A stretch of 64,000 nucleotides of DNA, taken from contig JBBPSI010000014.1 of the NCBI GenBank assembly GCA_038093515.1, forward strand, positions 124,001-188,000. The letters are read 5' to 3'. Both the position numbers and the translations under genes were made by a program. This stretch comes from Butyriboletus loyo (Eukaryota > Basidiomycota > Agaricomycetes > Boletales > Boletaceae). How positions within the stretch are numbered: the first letter of the stretch is position 1; every line of letters starts with the position of its first letter. Below the pieces are notes generated by a model. That model saw only the letters and a program-made list of their open reading frames with translations. It made no database searches and was not told where the DNA came from. Positions 24,396-35,801 of this stretch are shown here, piece after piece.

Positions 24396-26348
24396 GTTGC
24401 GCCAAGGGACATGATTGAAAGCGAATGTTTCATCTACGCGTCTGCGATTCAAATAGTGCTAGTGGTGTATTTATGTAAAAATGTATTCAAGGTATCTCTA
24501 TTTCGACAGCTTCGCTCGGACGATTGGGGCCTCCAAATCATTATCTGGAGTCTCGGATCAAAGTGCGTAAATTTGTTGCTGTTAGCCTGGTTCGATGGTA
24601 CCGTCGTTATCAAGTCCCCATCGAAGAATCAGAAGTAGATGTCACAGTTCTGAAGGTGGCCAGATGGACAATTGATGACAGCCGTGAAGCATCAATTCAA
24701 TAAGTCATCGGCGAGAAGCCACTGGTTCGTTTTGAGCCTGCCTCATACAGTTACCACTGCTGTCCTTTGAGTGTGGTGGAGGCTGGGTACTGTTAGCCTG
24801 TTCAGTGCCTCTCCCGCGGCGAGTGGACGAGAAGATGCAGTATGACATGTAGAAGACCAAGGAAAGAAGTCCCGGCACCGAAACAGAGTGCTAGAAATAT
24901 CAACGGCGATTTGGATGATCCTCGAAGACATCAATACCTGTCGAGACCCCAGTGTTACATAGGTCTGGAGCAGAGTGGTCGAGTGAATACGGTTGAAGGG
25001 TGAAGTACGTGGCGAACGATGGTACGATGGCTATGCTTATCATGTTCTGAATGCGTCACTCTTGTATACCGGCTGGACACAAAGCTCGCCTTAATGCATA
25101 TTCCTGCATCAAGATGGGCTTTGCGAAGACGGGTTGTCTAGTGCAAGAGAAAACCACTCTGCGTCGGGCAACCAGTCAGAGGTAAAGGCGAGATAAAGTG
25201 AAGGGTGAGATTTGGATGTGGGTCTTGACCTCCAAAACTCGAGCTCTGGGGCGAAAGGCGGGGATTGGCTGCGGAAAGTGATGGTCTTGTCGGTGAGAGG
25301 CTGGCGAATCTCCCCAAAGGACACGATCTCTTGCGATAGCCCAAAAAGCGCGGAGTAAGAGAATATGATGCAGGGTCCTGAGACTTGTGTAATAAAGTCA
25401 AAGATCGCGTGTCGCGGTTCCTTATAATGAGATAATGCAGCGAACCTGGATCTCAGATATCTTTGAAGCTTGTTCTGCGGAACTTCACCGTTCGCGCTGG
25501 AGTGTCGCTCGATGATGGAGCACGCTTCTCTTCTTCAAGACTCCCAAGAAATCGGGGTTGAATCATCCTACTTTGATTCGCTCAGCCTGCTGATTGTTGG
25601 TCGATAGAAGTCGGTCCAGGGCAAGAATGTCATAGGCGATGTCCTAAGAAGACGCAGGAAAGAGTGACCAGGACAATCATGTCGATTGGATCGAGCGCTG
25701 TGTCCCAGACGGCTCAGGAAAAAATATGTGAGCTTTCGGCCATGGGTTCAACGTCGCGGTGGTCCAAAGTTCGAACTCTACCGGAGGTCCGGCAAATTCC
25801 AAACAAATGATACAGTCCCTTCTTCTTGGTCTTCGAACTTGACGTTGCGGCCGACCAGACCTTTTTTTTACTCGACTATTTCGGAGGACCAATGATGGAG
25901 GACCGAGAGCAAAATGTAGTGGAGCGCTTTATTGAATGTCTTGAATCCAACTTCACCTCGTGGATCTTCAGCGTTGGCTCGACTTTAAAATGGCTATGCT
26001 GCCTGGCACTGGTCATTAATTTTCTGGTCAGAGAATCAGAATTCGTCGCGGAGCCCCACCATGCGGACGCCCATTTTCATTTAACGAATTACTTTTAAGG
26101 ACCGGGCGATTCCCGCCTCTGGCGATGCAAGAGCGGAATCACGCCCAGCACTAAGGAATCTCGATACGCCGCTCTCAGGTTGAAAGCGAAGGTATGCATT
26201 GAAATAGCATGCTGTAGGCTATGGCTTCTGGACGCACAAATCCGCATCTGGGTCAGTTGACGAAGTGAGGTGAGCAGCCCTTCCGGAACACGCGGCGAAG
26301 TCGTGTATGGGGGCAACGGTCTCTTATAAGACTGGACCTGGGGCGAGC
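24396..26348. other. Gene-poor stretch with possible broken membrane-protein gene
   Basis: Between DUF4336 and the first zinc-finger/RING gene no intact gene is supported. Plus-strand frames at 24411-24638 and 25826-26098 are partly hydrophobic (YASAIQIVLVVYLCKNVF; LKWLCCLALVINFLV) but lack a recognisable domain or splice model. The minus strand shows scattered coding-like exons, listed separately. The final ~200 bases are presumed promoter of the zinc-finger gene. Confidence 0.4.
24802..25900 (-). pseudogene. Possible degenerate membrane-protein gene (DUF6533-like start)
   Basis: Going down the minus strand there are coding-like pieces in splice-compatible order: FEDQEEGTVSFVWNLPDLR (about 25855-25800), LTYFFLSRLGH (about 25730), DIAYDILALDRLLS (about 25640), then IFDFITQVSGPCIIFSYSAL (about 25410-25350) and, last, FGAGTSFLGLLHVILHLLVH before a stop at 24802-24804. 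The first two pieces resemble the start of agaricomycete DUF6533 proteins (acidic-xxx-FxW..P followed by a hydrophobic FFLxR segment). No continuous model could be built and some pieces are in weak registers, so this may be a decayed gene or a misreading. Confidence 0.2.
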
Positions 26349-29300
26349 ATGGCCGTCACAGACACTACAATCTTACCACCTATGCCCCTTTGCCTTCTTT
26401 GCCCGACTGGCGACCAGCCTTCGTTCGTCCACATTGGCGAATTAACGAACGTAACTCGGTTACTTGCTCGTCAGGGGCCACCATAATCTAACGTTTTGTC
26501 CGCTCTCTAGCATATTTCGGAGGTACATTCGAAAGTACCTCTCGGCCCCGTAGGACATCCTTCTCCCCAACTCGTCCCCGCCACCACCCAATGCTGCATC
26601 TGCAACAAGAAGTTCACCACTCCAGGCGGGTTGCTTAGCCACCAGCAGGCTAAACGACACTATCCGCCTCTCTCGGCGCCCTCTCCCAAATTCCCAAGCT
26701 CCGAGGAGCTTGCTTCCCAATCAGAATCCCGCGAAGTCTCTACATCTTCGACTGCCGTAAACGGTAGTGCGACGACCAACGAATCGGACGTGGCCGAGCA
26801 GCGTGTCATACATCGCTGCAACGAGTGCCAAGCAAACTTTGACTCTGTTGTTGAGCTTGGAGCGCATCAGTCTTCCCATGGGAAAATCTCATGCTCGAAG
26901 TGCAGTTACCTATCCTCCTCCCTCGTCGAGTGGAATAACCACTTCAAGCAAGCGCACCAAAAGGCTCAACCGAACACTCGCCAGGCGGACTTCGCTTCTG
27001 ATGCCCTCGTTCCTCAGAGAAGCTCCAGTCCGGCTGTCATTCGTTCGGCGAGCTCTCAGTCTATGAGTAACAAGAGCGTCTCTTCCAACTCGCCCGGGAA
27101 GGGGCATGTTATCTGCGATATTTGCAAGAAACCATTTAAAGGTCAGGCGGGCTTGCAGGCCCACATGGCTGCCAAGCATCCAACGGGGGCGGAGTGCGTT
27201 ATCTGCCACTCTATCTGTCCTTCAACAGCCGCGCTTGAAGAACACGTCGACACCATCCACTCGTGTGCCGTATGCCAAGATAGCATTTTGAGAGATGCCC
27301 AGACGTTGTCCGATCACATGATCGAGCACTCCCATCCTATCCTATGCAAGAGGTGCAGGACGCGGTACCAGACAGAGGAGGAACGCAACCTTCACTTTGC
27401 TGCCGCAGATAACGACCATCCAGTCTGTGTCGCTTGCTGTCTCGGCTTTGTGGATGATAACGCATTATTCGCGGTAAGTCCCACAACTCGGAGTTAAGGA
27501 GGCTCCCGATGTTCACTTGGACCCATTAGCATATGAATTCAGTTCACGCCGCTTCTCCGCAGCCCAGCCCAAAGCCGAGCTCTCTCCGATCTTCCGCGGA
27601 GCCTGGTGTAGAGGCTCAAGCAGTCATGAAAAAACGCCGTGCCTTTGAGTGCGACATCTGTTACGAACCTTGTTTGTCCCAAACAGAACTCGATGACCAT
27701 GTCGTTACAGTTCATTCATGCCCCATTTGTCACGATGGCATTTATATGGACATGAGAGCATTGGGGGAGCACCTGGAGCAGCATTGTTCCCCTTATGCGT
27801 GCTACTCATGCGGCTTGGCCTATGCCGAGGAAGATCAGCTCCTTGAACACTACAGGGACTCCCAGAACGATGTCCACCCTTACTGTGAGAAGTGTCATTT
27901 TGGGTTCGAGAACGACGATGCGTATACCGCCGTAAGTATCACACTCGACGAAGGTGAGAGCGAAAGTACTAATTGGGGTTCGCAGCATGTCAATGAAACC
28001 CACCCACTTGTCGCTTGTCATGTATGCGAGGATGTATTTCTCGATCAGGAACGACTCGCTCTTCATTACTTGAGCTCGCCGAAACATCCCAAGTGCGAGA
28101 AATGTGGTATTGGGTTCAGAGATCAGTTTGATTACACGGACGTAAGTGATCAGATTCGTCATTGCTTCTCCCTTGATCTTGAATCGTGCAGCATGGCGCT
28201 TCTGCACACCCCGAGTGTCATTGTTATCTGTGCCAATGGCATTTTGACACCCCAGATATCTTGCAGAATCATATCAACCATTTTTTCAATCATCCAAAAT
28301 GCGAAGATTGCAACATCAGGTTTGCTGACGCGGATGCGTACCAATACGTGCGACTCAGAACTTTGGCATGAATGGTTTAGTGCTTACCCTGCTTCCACTT
28401 TCCAGCATCTTTTCATCGTCCACCGTCCAGGTTTTGGTGATCAGGGACATTCTGATGTTTCGGCTGTTGAGCCCGATCGCGAGGAGAAGATACCTCATGA
28501 TGATCTTTCGAGTCCCCCGATGAATGCTCGCGCCTTCGACCCTATTTGGGGCTTCGAGGGCAGCGCTGATCTACCATATGCGTCATTCATTCCCTTACCC
28601 CCCAGTCTAAGCAGTTACTCTAGCCCTACCTCTCAAAGGGTAACTGCTGAATCCGGTGGCTCATCAGGGTCGCGTTCGCGCAGTTCTACCCTTCCTGTCG
28701 AACAACAATCTCCTACCGACGGACGGCCGTGGAACGCGACCCTCCGATCACTCTCTCTAGATGCTGGTGAATATCTCAAGGCATCTCCTGAATCTGATCA
28801 CTCTCCATTGTCGACGCTTCCGGCGGTTGGGACGCCTCACATTTCTGGCATGCCGACAATTCAATCCGTCGACTCGGACAGCCCATTCAGCCCGCGGCCT
28901 GAACCACCCTCCTTGTTCTCACTGTCTCAAGGGGTTAACGGCACCGCAGTAACTGTGGCGGAAGATGATGAGGCGGATAGCAATTCTAGCAGTTCGTTTA
29001 CGCGTTCTCCTCCATTGATCTCCCCCGTCGTTAAATTGCCCGATCCGGGTGCCGCATCCCCGTCGTCTACATCAAGTTGGACGATGACGAGTGATACGGG
29101 TTCTAGAAGATCCTCGCCACAATCCCGTTCTATATCTTCATCCAAGGGGATAAGCACCACGTTTTCCGTAGGTCAGACCGAAACGTCTGATCATACTGTC
29201 CCCCAGTTGAGCTTGCTGGTTCCAAGCTCGACACAGATGACCGGTAGTGCAAGGTCGTGGTCGGATTTCTTCGCGTAGCAGACGGGATGTTTTACTGACG

Positions 29301-30065
29301 TTGCATTCTAGTCACTCGGGATGTCCCAGTTCTATCTCCCCCGAGTCGGCTGGCATCAGCATCTCTGCGAGCATGACGCCAGAGTATCTTCGCGAGGCGC
29401 GGGCATATCTATCCCTCACACATGATACGCAAGAACCATCATGTCGTCCAGTATCCCGTAGTTCTGTTATTTCATCACCCATTTTATCTTCCACAGGACT
29501 TGCTATGGGTGAACGAGGACGCCGCCGTGAGGTGCGGTTTGAAGATAGTATCATGTCGGACTCTGAATGGGACAGGCATTCCACATCGAGCGATTCATCC
29601 CTCGGTCCACCGGTTGTACTCCCTCGACCAGGAACAGGTAATTTAAAGATGAACGGTACGTCTTTGTTGTACGTTACACGTGTACACCATGCCTTATGAT
29701 CTGCAATGCAGGTGTCAGTAAACTGCCACGTTTTTCGGCTCTCAGACGTCCGACTAGAAAGTGGGCCAACGGCCAGGCAAATTATGTATCCCCTCACGCA
29801 TACAACAGACAGTCGAATGAGACGCCTTCGCCGTCATATCACTGCAGGTCCTGCTATAAAGATCACTGCGACGAACCGACGACGACTACATGTGGCCACT
29901 TGTTTTGTTACGAGTACGTGTGGCTTGAATGATCTCCTCCCCGAGCCGCGTTTCTGAACTGGATGCAGGTGTATTTCTACGGCCGTTATGAAAGACGCAC
30001 GTTGTCCTGTTTGTGAGGCACCAACGTTGCTGTATTGTCTGTTCCGCATTGATACGTCGGCTTGA
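26349..30065 (+). CDS. Multi-C2H2 zinc finger protein with C-terminal RING finger (copy 1)
   Basis: Nine exons (26349-26450, 26511-27473, 27530-27931, 27986-28141, 28192-28347, 28406-29253, 29312-29655, 29712-29913, 29969-30065) sum to 3270 nt, 1089 residues. The N-terminal half is a series of C2H2-type fingers: CLLCPTG...HISEVH (split by intron 1), CCICNKKFTTPGGLLSHQ, CNECQANFDSVVELGAHQ, CDICKKPFKGQAGLQAH and others, ending with paired finger modules CHVCEDVFLDQERLALHY / CEKCGIGF. Residues ~600-1000 are a Ser/Pro-rich disordered linker. The last ~60 residues form a C3HC4 RING (CRSCYKDHCDEP, CGHLFCYEC, CPVC) ending TLLYCLFRID. RINGs of this kind usually act as ubiquitin E3 ligases; the fingers may bind DNA or protein. 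Target unknown. Five introns sit in phase 0 directly before a histidine codon of a finger. A paralogue lies at 35802-38838. Confidence 0.88.
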
Positions 30066-30399
30066 AAGGTGTAGTCACTCGTCCCAAGTCCCAAGTTTAC
30101 TGTCATTTAAGCGTTGCGATATCTTTTGGTTTTAATGTATATATATACATGGTCGATGCCAATGTATGAATTGTGTTGTATCATCATGCTCGCCTGGTCC
30201 CGTTTGGCGACGGTGCTCAACTTATATTAGCGGTACTAGTGAATAATCGGATGATACACTCCAGTTCTCTGCATGCGTCTGTCGTGATCTCGCGACGACC
30301 AAAAATGACAGTGTCCACGATGACGAGGCAGACCCTGACGCCTTCAGTCGCAGTCGCACGACTCCACCACTTCGGTACAACCTCCAGATAATGGGCCGC

Positions 30400-30501
30400 A
30401 TCAGTAACACAATTGCTGGTTGCCGATGCGTAGCCGATCATCGGTAGCTGAGTGCTACTGACTGCTAGCCGTTGGTTCTGACCGCTAACCATTTCACTGA
30501 T
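30400..30501 (+). repeat. MITE-like element, copy 1 (divergent)
   Basis: 102-bp element beginning ATCAGTAACACAATTGCTGG and ending CCATTTCACTGAT, so its ends are imperfect inverted repeats (ATCAGTRA...). It is flanked on both sides by GGGCCGC (30393-30399 and 30502-30508), a plausible 7-9 bp target-site duplication. It lies 19 bp from copy 2, which is in the opposite orientation. Confidence 0.75.
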
Positions 30502-30520
30502 GGGCCGCCTGGAGAGCGAC

Positions 30521-30617
30521 ATCAGTGAAACGGTTATTGGTCGGAGTCAACGGCTAGCAGTCTGTAGCACTCGGCTACACTCGGTTAGCATCGGAAATCA
30601 GCAACTGTTTTACTGAT
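30521..30617 (-). repeat. MITE-like element, copy 2 (inverted)
   Basis: 97-bp element whose reverse complement begins ATCAGTAAAACAGTTGCTG and ends CCGTTTCACTGAT. It is nearly identical to the solo copy at 45896-46002 and more distant from copy 1. With copy 1 it makes a large hairpin of about 220 nt. Confidence 0.8.
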
Positions 30618-31543
30618 GGATCATCCCAAGGTTCATACAGTAGGAGCTGCTTCAAGTGTTCGGCACGTTCATCGCAAGGATCCGCCCGCATTATATAAAG
30701 TACTAGTACTTTTTGCTTACGCAGCCGAATTCAAACTTTTTTGGACCGACCGCAATGGCACGACGAGGAGACAACCGAAGACCACTGTCGAAGCAGGATG
30801 AACGGTAAAGCTAGAGAAAATTCGAGTGGCAACTTGAAAGGACGCGCCCGGGCCGGAGTCTTTGTTGTTCCCGACTATTTATTTGGTTCGTGCAAACAAT
30901 AGTCCGACATTCATGTGATTGTCTGAAACTCTGAATCTGCCTCGGTCAGCACTTTCACCGTGAATTTGTGGCCTTTGATTGCGTTCGCGAGGAGTACCCT
31001 TGCCAGATCCACCACCGATATTTAGGACATTGCAATGGTTTCTCGAGCCCGCTCACGAACACGGCCGAGGTTACGTCGACCTCATGTACGACATGGCGCT
31101 TATGACAGAAACGCCCCGCATAGTGTGATTCTTGAACACGCACATAGTTGCATAGTCAAGTATACAAGTTTTATTTCTTCCCCCCCACGTGCTTCCTTGA
31201 TTCCTTGTAAAGCAATGTTATCTACTAAAACAACAACAATACTAGATCGAAGGTCGAAAGTATATATTTACACGCGAATATTGAACGAATAAAAATGTGC
31301 GCCGAAAATAGAAGAATGGTGTCCCAGGGAATCCAACTGTAACGCTGCAGGGATGCGGTATGACAATGATGATAAAAACAATGATGATGGCAACGATGCT
31401 GGTGTTAAATGCATATGTGTGTGAGGCATGCGATGCTAAGAGAATAATGGAGGTGAGAAATGTGCGACCAACGTGAGTTTTACGAATTATTAGAGCTACT
31501 CACAACGAAAATGTGTTACTGCCCAGGCCAATGAATTGATAAC

Positions 31544-31666
31544 TCATGCGACAACGCAGTAGCTGGTGCCGTAGTTGTTGTTGGAGGACTCGACGGGAAT
31601 CGACGACGTGTCTTCCTCATGCTCAGAGCTGGCAAAGACAGAGAGGATGGCGCTGAAGGAATCCAT
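31544..31666 (-). CDS. Lipopeptide mating-pheromone precursor-like gene
   Basis: A 40-codon gene, too short for routine gene callers, starting at the ATG complementary to 31664-31666 and ending with a stop at 31544-31546. The peptide starts MDSFSAILSVFASSEHEED and ends in SYCVVA: Cys, two aliphatic residues and Ala, a CaaX farnesylation signal. This matches the form of agaricomycete pheromone precursors: MD-start, 40-70 residues, Ser/Thr/Asn-rich middle, an internal charged pair (EH at 15-16) as a possible cleavage mark, and a CVVA/CVIA-type end. A TATAAAAG box lies 161 bp upstream. The mature product would be a short farnesylated peptide made from the last ~10-15 residues. No STE3-type receptor gene is seen in the window. 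Identification rests on pattern, not on a database match. Confidence 0.72.
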   Translation of the reverse strand: MDSFSAILSVFASSEHEEDTSSIPVESSNNNYGTSYCVVA

Positions 31667-31826
31667 ATCTGCCAGTGATGGAGATGATGATCTGCGGACG
31701 GCACACGGGACGAAAATGTGGGGGAGAGCTCAGGCGAGTGTTCAAAAGCAGAACGAGAAGGCTCGTAGACGAAAATACGCTGCTTTTCTTTGGGAGCTTG
31801 AGGGATAACGGCACTCTGGTCTGCCT

Positions 31827-31834
31827 CTTTTATA
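31827..31834 (-). promoter_or_regulatory. TATA box of pheromone-like gene
   Basis: Minus-strand TATAAAAG, followed by GGCAGACCAG, 161 bp before the ATG of the pheromone-like gene. Clear TATA boxes are typical of strongly expressed short fungal genes. Confidence 0.5.
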
Positions 31835-34820
31835 ACGACGCTCCTCACGTTGATAAGTGATGACCATGTGGGTGCTTATTGCGTTGTTGCTTACCGCGGT
31901 GCTTCCATCACTAAATTTGCCCCTCCCTCGTATTTGTTCGAAGCCCCAAAGGAGCAATGCAGAACAATAAGATGAGTAGCTCCGGCGGAGCCACATCAAT
32001 AGTAACGTGAGATCAGCCATATCACCGCTTTCAGCGTTCACAATGAGGTTCGCCCAAATATGGCAAGTCTAGTGTTCGAGGTATGCGAACCGGACCCGAA
32101 CTTCGGCCCACGGAACTGGGTATATTCCACACCGTGACCGCTCCGCTACATATCTCATGATGAGCGACAACAAAAGAAACGAGGTCCCTCAGCAAAAAAA
32201 AAGTGCGACATGAGACCATGTATCTTCTGTTGATGAGGTATTTTACGTTCGCCGGATCAGCCAGCGGCCAGCCGTGCCGCGTGACACAGGTAGGACTGAG
32301 TACCATTTTCAACGAACTCTGCGTCTGATCTGATCCATTATATGATGTGTACGGTAGTCAATCTACTGTACTTGCCGTTTGGGTCACTTTGGACAAACAG
32401 CTAACCGAAAGCACACTCGTGATCCGCAGGTACCAAAGCAGGTGCTCTTCCCTGCAGTTGTGCATTCCCCCCTGTTGATCAGCCCCGTCTTGATCCGCTG
32501 GTACATGTCTACCACTCCATGCGTGTTCTCTTTCTCATTCCATGTCTTTTTTTCGGTCAGGATGGGTCCGCGCCACTGAATGCGAAAACCTGACAAGACA
32601 GAAGGGAAAAAATGCCCAGCGGGAAACGGAAGAAGTGAAATTCGTTTACTCATTCGTGTATTTCTCGATCTACCGCTCTCTCCGACTTACCCAGCAATAT
32701 TTTCTCTTTCCTCCTTCTTATCTCAAGTTCGCATCTGAATGGCCCAGACCGCTGGTTCTGTTGTCTTTGACGTTCTCTGTGGTGTATTTGAGCTTGTCTG
32801 AATACCATCTCTGGGATCCCACTTAAATGAATTTCCGTTCAGTTTGATTGATAGAAAACCAGGATATCTTACACTCCCTCTACCTCTGATAAAGCGCCAA
32901 ACGTCGCCGAACCCAGTATTATTCAATGGATCTGTTGCCTGCGTATCGTAGCTACGCCAAGTCCGATGTGATTATATCGTTTCTGTTCAACGTAAGATAT
33001 ATAGTGGTTTCCACTCCCTTCTCTCTTTGTTGGAGCTACGCTGCTAGCGAGTCATTACCTGAGGTGCTTCCTTTTTATACAAACGATGTCGTTCGCGACG
33101 CTGGGGTCGTGGAAGCTCGTGTGAGTCTGGTAACTTGGTTATCTCATACTTCCATGCACCTCGAGAGCACGCAAACATGCAATTACTAGTACGTGGTGAG
33201 CCAACGCTCTACATGTTGAAATCTGAGGTATATCAAGTACAGCCTCTTGTGGATCTAAGCGCGTTCATGACCTGTCATGGTGAAAAAATGACATGTCGAG
33301 ATCGACACATACCACCACATCATCCAGATTCTGTTGGGAAAACTAAGCTCTGAAGTTTGAAGGAGCCCGCTCACGGCGGGGTACAACTCTGTTGAGATGA
33401 CTGCAAGGCAAGTTCCCTTTCGACCACGTCCCCCACTTTGACTGACCCAAATGCCAAGTTATACGAGAACGGGCTTTGTATAAGGTTCGATCTTCCAAGA
33501 TGTTCGCGAGGCGAAAACCATGTCATGCATTTCGACTATCTCGAATGCCACGTTATTCGAGAACTCGTTTCCGTGCCAGATCAATCTGCAAGACATCCTG
33601 TACGATGAGTCCAGCGACGCGGTCCTCTATTTCAAGACCACGCATACCTCCTGACCCGCAGAAGAGTGTCAGAAATCCGACGCGTTTTGCGAGGTGCGAT
33701 TGCTCCTCTAGATTACGCTGTGGTCCATACAATGGATATACGGTCAAGAAACGTGATTGCTGGATCGAAAGCATCCAGGCCAAACGCGTACGGGGCGACA
33801 CATACATCAGACCTGTACACGGATTTTGGGACGCGGCAGTCATCATTCTAAAGTGCCCTCACGGTAAGACCGGGCAGATGAACGTAGGAAAATGAAGTCA
33901 ACTACTTACCTGCTTCATTCCAGATGTACCGCTGTCGAATCGTATATGGTGCCTTCGACGGTGCCATCATCGTACTCCCCACTCCGGTTAGCCAAATTCG
34001 GTGATTATCATTCCTTCTCTCCTCGTGCAGCTCGTTTCACCCGTCCCAAACCATCCCTGGTGGTCCCTGGTCGGCTGGGCCACCACCACACTCGCTCAGG
34101 ACCACGTTTTTCAGTTGGCACTGTTACCAAACCCGAGCTTGCATATTACTCCCCGAACGCAACTTTGACGCGCATAATCTGTTATCGGTTAGTGTGCCAT
34201 GCGAGGATAGAGAAAGCACACCGTCGTTGCGTTTTTTGTGGAGTCCAGCGTGTACACCCGGGCCGGGCCACGGCCCTATTTACGAAGTGCTGACCGATTT
34301 GTTGTATTCCGGTCATCGGAGAAACCCGAGACCGAGGTTGACGGATGCGATGTATTTTATTATATTATTATTTATCCTCGTTTATTGTCCCATGGAAGCG
34401 ACAAGGCCCTCTCAAGTTGTTTGACATGACATGCAATGTCTTGTCAAGTGATGGATCCTACGAGGGGGTAAGAGCCTCGTACATAGTGGTAGGACGAATC
34501 CAAACACGGGCAAGGCTGAAAAGGAGATGATGAATCCTCCGTCAACATTTAGATACCAGGGAGTTCACCACTGACGAGTAAACCATCGTCAGTCGCCACG
34601 TAGATCTGACGCGGACGCCCCGGGTTGTGACCAGATACAACCGACTTTGGTCGCTCAAAGTCCTTCCGTGTTAGTAGTCGTCCTTGAGGAATGTTACCCA
34701 TGTGCGTCTGTGCAAACGGTCGCCCACTGTTCCGAATGGCGAAAAGCACCATCACAGCGGGAAAGAACGACCTGAGAACCAGATTTTGTTCACTTCGAAA
34801 CTGCAAGGGGCCAAGCTTGC
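31835..34820. other. 3 kb gene-poor stretch
   Basis: No gene is supported. Plus-strand frames at 32926-33189 (starts MDLLPAYRSYAKSDVIISF), 33135-33353 and 33476-33895, and a minus-strand frame at 34549-34806 (contains RPRQIYVATDDGLLVSGELP) have protein-like composition, but no domain was recognised and no frame continues across good splice sites. They may be decayed genes. I looked here for a STE3-type receptor and for further CaaX peptides on both strands and found none. Confidence 0.4.
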
Positions 34821-35690
34821 CTAAACGTTGGGAAATTTAGATGACATCGAATGAAGTAGATCACTGGAGAGATTTGTATTGTTTCCATCCTTTGCCAGTG
34901 TGCGTATGAAGAACAACATGAATCGTTTGTAGGAAGCACTTTCAAGAGGAGAACGCTCATCTGGATTACTACCCTGATGAGAAGCCGGAGAGACGAATGG
35001 CGCCAAACAACCACAGTTGAAGCATCGCCCCTCGGAATGTCGCCGCGAACGCGTTTGGTGATGCGAGGGACGTCAACAGTGTGGCCAATACATCGTAAAA
35101 TGCCAGTCAGTAGTGCAATGATATATTACGGACAAGCGGGAGGAGGAGGAAAATCCGAGTTGACAACATTGGGGCGAGAGAGAAGATTGGTAAGTTCGGA
35201 TTGAAAGTCCCCATCGCCAAACACCTCGTTCGTCATCTCGATGGACGACCCAGGGTACAAGCATACAAGAGGTCCCCCAGTTGCCTCTACAGCATCACTG
35301 CGCGCGGACACCTCGAATGATTCGAACAGAGTACAGTTCTCCTGTCTCGTGAGGACAATCGCAGCGTTTTGAGGTCGGACGAAAAACGCGAGGATATTGC
35401 CAGCACGGATCTAGAGAAAACCTGTGAGCGTACCTTCCGTTTGCATTCCACGCAGCTGGGAGACAACGTAGCCTCTGTCTAGGTGTTCAGACTAGACGGA
35501 GGCTTCCAAGTTATCTAACATCCTTGTGATGCGATGCCACTGAGGCATAGAGGTTCGGTGGACGCGTGCGCTATAAGCACGGACAGCAGCGCACACTGCG
35601 CGAGCGAGTGAGAGATGTAGTCGCTGGTGCGGGGAGGCTGGATAGATGGGTAACAGCGTGTATGAACAAATGCCGGTGAGCTCATCGTTT
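34821..35690 (-). pseudogene. Broken DUF6606-domain gene (N-terminal part)
   Basis: Pieces in order down the minus strand match the N-terminal DUF6606 domain of large basidiomycete proteins often fused to a DUF3638 deubiquitinase-like part: PIYPASPHQRLHLSLARAV and RITRMLDNLEASV (about 35655-35505), IRAGNILAFFVRPQNAAIVL then FESFEVSARSDAV (about 35409-35290), LVCLYPGSSIEM, LTGILRCIGHTVDVPRITKR and WRHSSLRLLIRV (35110-34970), ASYKRFMLFFIRTLAKDG and LLHSMSSKFPNV (34930-34822). The pieces lie in different frames, stops interrupt (for example after DNLEASV), and no full-length continuation is present, so the gene appears broken. It lies head-to-head with the second zinc-finger/RING gene. Confidence 0.6.
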
Positions 35691-35801
35691 TAGGACTCAT
35701 CGGTGGGCATCAGTAGACATAGTCGTATTAGAGCAAGATACCCTGGTAGCTCGAACCGTGCGAAAGAGGCCTTTGTGCTGTATTCTCTCGCATCCACAAC
35801 A

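Larger units (their letters stand above)
30066..31543. other. Intergenic with MITE-like repeats
   Basis: Downstream flank of the first zinc-finger/RING gene. Two ~100-bp inverted MITE-like copies occupy 30400-30617 (listed separately). An AT-rich stretch (tatatatacat at about 30140) follows the stop codon and may belong to the 3' end. Open frames of 60-85 codons (for example 31035-31292) show no domain. Positions 31360-31410 are rich in ATGATG repeats. Confidence 0.5.

Noticed and set aside
33476..34300. Possible gene from several adjoining plus-strand frames
   Set aside because: Frames change often, stops intervene, no domain is recognisable and no consistent splice chain could be built.
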